Shown: piece after piece, positions 56,058-64,000 of the stretch
How the letters are laid out: each line of letters begins with the position of its first letter
Numbering within the stretch: position 1 is the first letter of the stretch
Origin: Apostichopus japonicus
Taxonomy: Eukaryota; Echinodermata; Holothuroidea; Aspidochirotida; Stichopodidae
Assembly (NCBI RefSeq): GCF_037975245.1
Contig: NC_092564.1
Span: 7,353,984 to 7,417,983, forward strand
Length of the DNA stretch: 64,000 nucleotides
Reading direction: 5' to 3'
Program-made: the position numbers and the translations under genes
Notes under the pieces: generated by a model
What the model was told of the DNA's origin: nothing
What the model saw: only the letters and a program-made list of their open reading frames with translations
Databases searched by the model: none

Positions 56058-57923
56058 CCCGAAATTAGCGTCTAATTCGTTCCTTATGGACGCAATCTAC
56101 ACGTAATAATGCTCACTCGTGCCTGCTTGGGCTTGCAGGAACAAAAATGCGAACAAGCGAGGGTATATACCCCTGAAAAGTAGCTTTCTGATATCATTTA
56201 CACGTAAACAATTCCGCTATGGCGATTGTATATAGCTTCGACACGCGGGATAGATTACGTAATCACTGCAATTGCCTATAGCAGATCGGTAATAGCTATT
56301 TATTGACCGTGAAAATGGTTTCCCTAGTGTATTTATTTAGAAATCACCATACATATGTACAAATTATGCCCGAAAATAGCGTCTAATTCGTTCCTTATGG
56401 ACGCAATCTACACGTAATAATGCTCACTCGTGCCTGCTTGGGCTTGAAGGAACAAAAATGCGAACAAGCGAGGGTATATACCCCTGAAAAGTAGCTTTCT
56501 GATATCATTTACACGTAAACAATTCCGCTATGGCGATTGTATATAGCTTCGACACGCGGGATAGATTACGTAATCACTGCAATTGCCTATAGCAGATCGG
56601 TAATAGCTATTTATTGACCGTGAAAATGGTTTCCCTAGTGTATTTATTTAGAAATCACCATACATATGTACAAATTATGCCCGAAATTAGCGTCTAATTC
56701 GTTCCTTATGGACGCAATCTACACGTAATAATGCTCACTCGTGCCTGCTTGGGCTTGCAGGAACAAAAATGCGAACAAGCGAGGGTATATACCCCTGAAA
56801 AGTAGCTTTCTGATATCATTTACACGTAAACAATTCCGCTATGGCGATTGTATATAGCTTCGACACGCGGGATAGATTACGTAATCACTGCAATTGCCTA
56901 TAGCAGATCGGTAATAGCTATTTATTGACCGTGAAAATGGTTTCCCTAGTGTATTTATTTAGAAATCACCATACATATGTACAAATTATGCCCGAAAATA
57001 GCGTCTAATTCGTTCCTTATGGACGCAATCTACACGTAATAATGCTCACTCGTGCCTGCTTGGGCTTGAAGGAACAAAAATGCGAACAAGCGAGGGTATA
57101 TACCCCTGAAAAGTAGCTTTCTGATATCATTTACACGTAAACAATTCCGCTATGGCGATTGTATATAGCTTCGACACGCGGGATAGATTACGTAATCACT
57201 GCAATTGCCTATAGCAGATCGGTAATAGCTATTTATTGACCGTGAAAATGGTTTCCCTAGTGTATTTATTTAGAAATCACCATACATATGTACAAATTAT
57301 GCCCGAAATTAGCGTCTAATTCGTTCCTTATGGACGCAATCTACACGTAATAATGCTCACTCGTGCCTGCTTGGGCTTGCAGGAACAAAAATGCGAACAA
57401 GCGAGGGTATATACCCCTGAAAAGTAGCTTTCTGATATCATTTACACGTAAACAATTCCGCTATGGCGATTGTATATAGCTTCGACACGCGGGATAGATT
57501 ACGTAATCACTGCAATTGCCTATAGCAGATCGGTAATAGCTATTTATTGACCGTGAAAATGGTTTCCCTAGTGTATTTATTTAGAAATCACCATACATAT
57601 GTACAAATTATGCCCGAAATTAGCGTCTAATTCGTTCCTTATGGACGCAATCTACACGTAATAATGCTCACTCGTGCCTGCTTGGGCTTGCAGGAACAAA
57701 AATGCGAACAAGCGAGGGTATATACCCCTGAAAAGTAGCTTTCTGATATCATTTACACGTAAACAATTCCGCTATGGCGATTGTATATAGCTTCGACACG
57801 CGGGATAGATTACGTAATCACTGCAATTGCCTATAGCAGATCGGTAATAGCTATTTATTGACCGTGAAAATGGTTTCCCTAGTGTATTTATTTAGAAATC
57901 ACCATACATATGTACAAATTATG

Positions 57924-57976
57924 AAATTAATAAATTATTATTATTTAGAAATCACCATACATATGTACAAATTATG
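57924..57976 (+). repeat. 53-bp insertion, copy 8 (A form)
   Basis: It is of the same form as copy 7 and lies 1,919 bp after it (six units plus 53). Confidence 0.95.
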
Positions 57977-59220
57977 CCCGAAATTAGCGTCTAATTCGTT
58001 CCTTATGGACGCAATCTACACGTAATAATGCTCACTCGTGCCTGCTTGGGCTTGCAGGAACAAAAATGCGAACAAGCGAGGGTATATACCCCTGAAAAGT
58101 AGCTTTCTGATATCATTTACACGTAAACAATTCCGCTATGGCGATTGTATATAGCTTCGACACGCGGGATAGATTACGTAATCACTGCAATTGCCTATAG
58201 CAGATCGGTAATAGCTATTTATTGACCGTGAAAATGGTTTCCCTAGTGTATTTATTTAGAAATCACCATACATATGTACAAATTATGCCCGAAAATAGCG
58301 TCTAATTCGTTCCTTATGGACGCAATCTACACGTAATAATGCTCACTCGTGCCTGCTTGGGCTTGAAGGAACAAAAATGCGAACAAGCGAGGGTATATAC
58401 CCCTGAAAAGTAGCTTTCTGATATCATTTACACGTAAACAATTCCGCTATGGCGATTGTATATAGCTTCGACACGCGGGATAGATTACGTAATCACTGCA
58501 ATTGCCTATAGCAGATCGGTAATAGCTATTTATTGACCGTGAAAATGGTTTCCCTAGTGTATTTATTTAGAAATCACCATACATATGTACAAATTATGCC
58601 CGAAATTAGCGTCTAATTTGTTCCTTATGGACGCAATCTACACGTAATAATGCTCACTCGTGCCTGCTTGGGCTTGCAGGAACAAAAATGCGAACAAGCG
58701 AGGGTATATACCCCTGAAAAGTAGCTTTCTGATATCATTTACACGTAAACAATTCCGCTATGGCGATTGTATATAGCTTCGACACGCGGGATAGATTACG
58801 TAATCACTGCAATTGCCTATAGCAGATCGGTAATAGCTATTTATTGACCGTGAAAATGGTTTCCCTAGTGTATTTATTTAGAAATCACCATACATATGTA
58901 CAAATTATGCCCGAAATTAGCGTCTAATTCGTTCCTTATGGACGCAATCTACACGTAATAATGCTCACTCGTGCCTGCTTGGGCTTGCAGGAACAAAAAT
59001 GCGAACAAGCGAGGGTATATACCCCTGAAAAGTAGCTTTCTGATATCATTTACACGTAAACAATTCCGCTATGGCGATTGTATATAGCTTCGACACGCGG
59101 GATAGATTACGTAATCACTGCAATTGCCTATAGCAGATCGGTAATAGCTATTTATTGACCGTGAAAATGGTTTCCCTAGTGTATTTATTTAGAAATCACC
59201 ATACATATGTACAAATTATG

Positions 59221-59273
59221 AAATTAATAAATTATTATTATTTAGAAATCACCATACATATGTACAAATTATG
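59221..59273 (+). repeat. 53-bp insertion, copy 9 (A form)
   Basis: It lies 1,297 bp after copy 8. It is followed by a clean a/b alternation up to the +2-bp unit at 61400. Confidence 0.95.
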
Positions 59274-61399
59274 CCCGAAATTAGCGTCTAATTCGTTCCT
59301 TATGGACGCAATCTACACGTAATAATGCTCACTCGTGCCTGCTTGGGCTTGCAGGAACAAAAATGCGAACAAGCGAGGGTATATACCCCTGAAAAGTAGC
59401 TTTCTGATATCATTTACACGTAAACAATTCCGCTATGGCGATTGTATATAGCTTCGACACGCGGGATAGATTACGTAATCACTGCAATTGCCTATAGCAG
59501 ATCGGTAATAGCTATTTATTGACCGTGAAAATGGTTTCCCTAGTGTATTTATTTAGAAATCACCATACATATGTACAAATTATGCCCGAAAATAGCGTCT
59601 AATTCGTTCCTTATGGACGCAATCTACACGTAATAATGCTCACTCGTGCCTGCTTGGGCTTGAAGGAACAAAAATGCGAACAAGCGAGGGTATATACCCC
59701 TGAAAAGTAGCTTTCTGATATCATTTACACGTAAACAATTCCGCTATGGCGATTGTATATAGCTTCGACACGCGGGATAGATTACGTAATCACTGCAATT
59801 GCCTATAGCAGATCGGTAATAGCTATTTATTGACCGTGAAAATGGTTTCCCTAGTGTATTTATTTAGAAATCACCATACATATGTACAAATTATGCCCGA
59901 AATTAGCGTCTAATTCGTTCCTTATGGACGCAATCTACACGTAATAATGCTCACTCGTGCCTGCTTGGGCTTGCAGGAACAAAAATGCGAACAAGCGAGG
60001 GTATATACCCCTGAAAAGTAGCTTTCTGATATCATTTACACGTAAACAATTCCGCTATGGCGATTGTATATAGCTTCGACACGCGGGATAGATTACGTAA
60101 TCACTGCAATTGCCTATAGCAGATCGGTAATAGCTATTTATTGACCGTGAAAATGGTTTCCCTAGTGTATTTATTTAGAAATCACCATACATATGTACAA
60201 ATTATGCCCGAAAATAGCGTCTAATTCGTTCCTTATGGACGCAATCTACACGTAATAATGCTCACTCGTGCCTGCTTGGGCTTGAAGGAACAAAAATGCG
60301 AACAAGCGAGGGTATATACCCCTGAAAAGTAGCTTTCTGATATCATTTACACGTAAACAATTCCGCTATGGCGATTGTATATAGCTTCGACACGCGGGAT
60401 AGATTACGTAATCACTGCAATTGCCTATAGCAGATCGGTAATAGCTATTTATTGACCGTGAAAATGGTTTCCCTAGTGTATTTATTTAGAAATCACCATA
60501 CATATGTACAAATTATGCCCGAAATTAGCGTCTAATTCGTTCCTTATGGACGCAATCTACACGTAATAATGCTCACTCGTGCCTGCTTGGGCTTGCAGGA
60601 ACAAAAATGCGAACAAGCGAGGGTATATACCCCTGAAAAGTAGCTTTCTGATATCATTTACACGTAAACAATTCCGCTATGGCGATTGTATATAGCTTCG
60701 ACACGCGGGATAGATTACGTAATCACTGCAATTGCCTATAGCAGATCGGTAATAGCTATTTATTGACCGTGAAAATGGTTTCCCTAGTGTATTTATTTAG
60801 AAATCACCATACATATGTACAAATTATGCCCGAAAATAGCGTCTAATTCGTTCCTTATGGACGCAATCTACACGTAATAATGCTCACTCGTGCCTGCTTG
60901 GGCTTGAAGGAACAAAAATGCGAACAAGCGAGGGTATATACCCCTGAAAAGTAGCTTTCTGATATCATTTACACGTAAACAATTCCGCTATGGCGATTGT
61001 ATATAGCTTCGACACGCGGGATAGATTACGTAATCACTGCAATTGCCTATAGCAGATCGGTAATAGCTATTTATTGACCGTGAAAATGGTTTCCCTAGTG
61101 TATTTATTTAGAAATCACCATACATATGTACAAATTATGCCCGAAATTAGCGTCTAATTCGTTCCTTATGGACGCAATCTACACGTAATAATGCTCACTC
61201 GTGCCTGCTTGGGCTTGCAGGAACAAAAATGCGAACAAGCGAGGGTATATACCCCTGAAAAGTAGCTTTCTGATATCATTTACACGTAAACAATTCCGCT
61301 ATGGCGATTGTATATAGCTTCGACACGCGGGATAGATTACGTAATCACTGCAATTGCCTATAGCAGATCGGTAATAGCTATTTATTGACCTTGAAAATG

Positions 61400-61712
61400 G
61401 TTTCCCTAGTGTATTTATTTAGAAATCACCATACATATGTACAAATTATGCCCGAAAATAGCGTCTAATTCGTTCCTTATGGACGCAATCTACACGTTAT
61501 AATGCTCACTCGCCTGCCTGCTTGGGCTTGAAGGAACAAAAATGCGAACAAGCGAGGGTATATACCCCTGAAAAGTAGCTTTCTGATATCATTTACACGT
61601 AAACAATTCCGCTATGGCGATTGTATATAGCTTCGACACGCGGGATAGATTACGTAATCACTGCAATTGCCTATAGCAGATCGGTAATAGCTATTTATTG
61701 ACCGTGAAAATG
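61400..61712 (+). repeat. +2-bp variant unit, copy 4 (313 bp)
   Basis: It carries T99 at 61498, exactly 7,056 bp after the T99 at 54442. It is also preceded by T303 (61391). Confidence 0.93.
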
Positions 61713-61763
61713 GTTTCCCTAGTGTATTTATTTAGAAATCACCATACATATGTACAAATTATG

Positions 61764-61816
61764 AAATTAATAAATTATTATTGTTTAGAAATCACCATAC
61801 ATATGTACAAATTATG
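61764..61816 (+). repeat. 53-bp insertion, copy 10 (G form)
   Basis: It lies 7,056 bp after copy 6 and carries the same variable base. T303 (62068) and G101 (62488) follow at the same distances. Confidence 0.95.
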
Positions 61817-63060
61817 CCCGAAATTAGCGTCTAATTCGTTCCTTATGGACGCAATCTACACGTAATAATGCTCACTCGTGCCTGCTTGGGCTTGCAGGAA
61901 CAAAAATGCGAACAAGCGAGGGTATATACCCCTGAAAAGTAGCTTTCTGATATCATTTACACGTAAACAATTCCGCTATGGCGATTGTATATAGCTTCGA
62001 CACGCGGGATAGATTACGTAATCACTGCAATTGCCTATAGCAGATCGGTAATAGCTATTTATTGACCTTGAAAATGGTTTCCCTAGTGTATTTATTTAGA
62101 AATCACCATACATATGTACAAATTATGCCCGAAAATAGCGTCTAATTCGTTCCTTATGGACGCAATCTACACGTAATAATGCTCACTCGTGCCTGCTTGG
62201 GCTTGAAGGAACAAAAATGCGAACAAGCGAGGGTATATACCCCTGAAAAGTAGCTTTCTGATATCATTTACACGTAAACAATTCCGCTATGGCGATTGTA
62301 TATAGCTTCGACACGCGGGATAGATTACGTAATCACTGCAATTGCCTATAGCAGATCGGTAATAGCTATTTATTGACCGTGAAAATGGTTTCCCTAGTGT
62401 ATTTATTTAGAAATCACCATACATATGTACAAATTATGCCCGAAATTAGCGTCTAATTCGTTCCTTATGGACGCAATCTACACGTAAGAATGCTCACTCG
62501 TGCCTGCTTGGGCTTGCAGGAACAAAAATGCGAACAAGCGAGGGTATATACCCCTGAAAAGTAGCTTTCTGATATCATTTACACGTAAACAATTCCGCTA
62601 TGGCGATTGTATATAGCTTCGACACGCGGGATAGATTACGTAATCACTGCAATTGCCTATAGCAGATCGGTAATAGCTATTTATTGACCGTGAAAATGGT
62701 TTCCCTAGTGTATTTATTTAGAAATCACCATACATATGTACAAATTATGCCCGAAATTAGCGTCTAATTCGTTCCTTATGGACGCAATCTACACGTAATA
62801 ATGCTCACTCGTGCCTGCTTGGGCTTGCAGGAACAAAAATGCGAACAAGCGAGGGTATATACCCCTGAAAAGTAGCTTTCTGATATCATTTACACGTAAA
62901 CAATTCCGCTATGGCGATTGTATATAGCTTCGACACGCGGGATAGATTACGTAATCACTGCAATTGCCTATAGCAGATCGGTAATAGCTATTTATTGACC
63001 GTGAAAATGGTTTCCCTAGTGTATTTATTTAGAAATCACCATACATATGTACAAATTATG

Positions 63061-63113
63061 AAATTAATAAATTATTATTATTTAGAAATCACCATACATA
63101 TGTACAAATTATG
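63061..63113 (+). repeat. 53-bp insertion, copy 11 (A form)
   Basis: It lies 7,056 bp after copy 7, with the same variable base. It is the last insertion before the window edge. Confidence 0.95.
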
Positions 63114-64000
63114 CCCGAAATTAGCGTCTAATTCGTTCCTTATGGACGCAATCTACACGTAATAATGCTCACTCGTGCCTGCTTGGGCTTGCAGGAACAA
63201 AAATGCGAACAAGCGAGGGTATATACCCCTGAAAAGTAGCTTTCTGATATCATTTACACGTAAACAATTCCGCTATGGCGATTGTATATAGCTTCGACAC
63301 GCGGGATAGATTACGTAATCACTGCAATTGCCTATAGCAGATCGGTAATAGCTATTTATTGACCGTGAAAATGGTTTCCCTAGTGTATTTATTTAGAAAT
63401 CACCATACATATGTACAAATTATGCCCGAAAATAGCGTCTAATTCGTTCCTTATGGACGCAATCTACACGTAATAATGCTCACTCGTGCCTGCTTGGGCT
63501 TGAAGGAACAAAAATGCGAACAAGCGAGGGTATATACCCCTGAAAAGTAGCTTTCTGATATCATTTACACGTAAACAATTCCGCTATGGCGATTGTATAT
63601 AGCTTCGACACGCGGGATAGATTACGTAATCACTGCAATTGCCTATAGCAGATCGGTAATAGCTATTTATTGACCGTGAAAATGGTTTCCCTAGTGTATT
63701 TATTTAGAAATCACCATACATATGTACAAATTATGCCCGAAATTAGCGTCTAATTCGTTCCTTATGGACGCAATCTACACGTAATAATGCTCACTCGTGC
63801 CTGCTTGGGCTTGCAGGAACAAAAATGCGAACAAGCGAGGGTATATACCCCTGAAAAGTAGCTTTCTGATATCATTTACACGTAAACAATTCCGCTATGG
63901 CGATTGTATATAGCTTCGACACGCGGGATAGATTACGTAATCACTGCAATTGCCTATAGCAGATCGGTAATAGCTATTTATTGACCGTGAAAATGGTTTC

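Larger units (their letters stand above)
52789..56944 (+). repeat. Higher-order repeat block, copy 1 (at least 4.16 kb, offset 7,056 bp)
   Basis: Every variant I tracked in this block recurs in the same order 7,056 bp downstream: the a/b order of units, T303 (54335), +2 bp (54442), G-form insertion (54708), T303 (55012), G101 (55432) and A-form insertion (56005). The left limit is set where the unit at about 52478 (type b) no longer matches its partner (type a). The period equals 22 units plus four insertions plus 2 bp. I compared variant sites, not every base. Confidence 0.85.
2210..64000 (+). repeat. Satellite DNA array, 311-bp unit, 197 complete head-to-tail copies
   Basis: The unit begins GTTTCC and recurs at exactly 311-bp spacing (2210, 2521, 2832, 3143 and so on). 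Insertions (eleven of 53 bp and four of 2 bp) and one 72-bp deletion account for every phase shift, so 63996 minus 2210 corresponds to exactly 197 units and no other indel is needed. All units face the same way. Most differ from the consensus at none to three positions, so identity between units is roughly 99%. GC is about 39.5%. CpG is not depleted, with 17 sites per unit plus one at polymorphic position 7. Stops in all frames prevent any long reading frame. The array is not truncated by the window on its left side but continues past the right edge. I do not recognise the family. Confidence 0.97.
32066..64000 (+). repeat. Zone 3: alternating 622-bp dimer higher-order region
   Basis: From here units mostly alternate between type a (A59, A130) and type b (T59, C130), giving a 622-bp dimer. 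Breaks in the alternation are informative. One ancestral-type unit (T59, A130) persists at 32999. A recombinant unit (A59, C130) sits at 35487. Type b units are doubled or tripled at several points (for example 52.2-53.1 kb). All eleven 53-bp insertions, the four +2-bp variants and the 72-bp deletion lie in this zone, after 38.9 kb. Confidence 0.88.
59845..64000 (+). repeat. Higher-order repeat block, copy 2 (cut by window edge)
   Basis: This is the partner of 52789-56944, with the same variants at 61391, 61498, 61764, 62068, 62488 and 63061. The match continues to the last base of the window, so the block is probably longer. Confidence 0.85.

Noticed and set aside
2210-64000. CRISPR array
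   Set aside because: The 311-bp unit repeats as a whole without unique spacers, and there are no cas genes.
2210-64000. Tandem rRNA, 5S, tRNA or histone gene cluster
   Set aside because: No conserved rRNA segments, tRNA A/B boxes in a cloverleaf context, or open frames are present in the unit.
2210-64000. Origin in a threefold tandem of about 101-104 bp
   Set aside because: TACACGTAA occurs twice 101 bp apart and ACGTAA a third time, but the flanking bases do not align and the third spacing does not fit.

Overview
This window is eukaryotic, non-coding DNA dominated by one very large satellite array. About 2.2 kb of ordinary unique sequence (1-2209) is followed by an uninterrupted head-to-tail tandem array (2210-64000) that runs off the right edge. 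The repeat unit is 311 bp and about 39.5% GC. Counting phase from the first unit at 2210 to the partial unit starting at 63996, and correcting for the indels listed here, gives exactly 197 complete units, all on the same strand. I recognise no protein gene, tRNA, rRNA, CRISPR array or bacterial operon feature. The organism cannot be named from the sequence. A long homogeneous satellite beside a transposon-like element suggests a pericentromeric, heterochromatic or supernumerary chromosome segment of an animal. The undepleted CpG (17-18 per unit) suggests a genome with little germline CpG methylation, such as many arthropods; this last point is inference.

Left flank. Positions 1-741 hold no recognisable gene. 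Positions 742-1890 form a 1,149-bp element with terminal inverted repeats of roughly 95-100 bp. It is flanked by an imperfect 8-bp direct repeat (7 of 8 bases match) and has no coding capacity, so it looks like a non-autonomous DNA transposon of a class making 8-bp target duplications (hAT, P or Merlin type). Positions 1899-2209 are unique sequence ending abruptly at the array.

The array has three zones, defined by a few linked variant positions (unit position 1 = the g of gtttcc). Zone 1 (2210-24290, 71 units) is near-uniform, polymorphic mainly at position 7 (G or C), with occasional C at position 130. Zone 2 (24291-32065) is fixed for C7 and mixed at 130. Zone 3 (32066-64000) is mostly an alternating 622-bp dimer of a T59/C130 unit and an A59/A130 unit. 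Inside zone 3, eleven units carry the same 53-bp insertion, four carry a linked +2-bp variant, and one has a 72-bp deletion. Several private variants recur at fixed spacings. These show nested higher-order repeats of 675, 1,244, 3,163 and 7,056 bp. The right part of the window therefore records recent rounds of segmental amplification, while the left part, next to the flank, has a simpler monomeric structure.

The features act as structure rather than as a pathway. Each unit contains six short perfect palindromes and a small hairpin. The 53-bp insertion duplicates one palindrome and the T59A variant disrupts the hairpin. Any centromeric or transcriptional role is untested.
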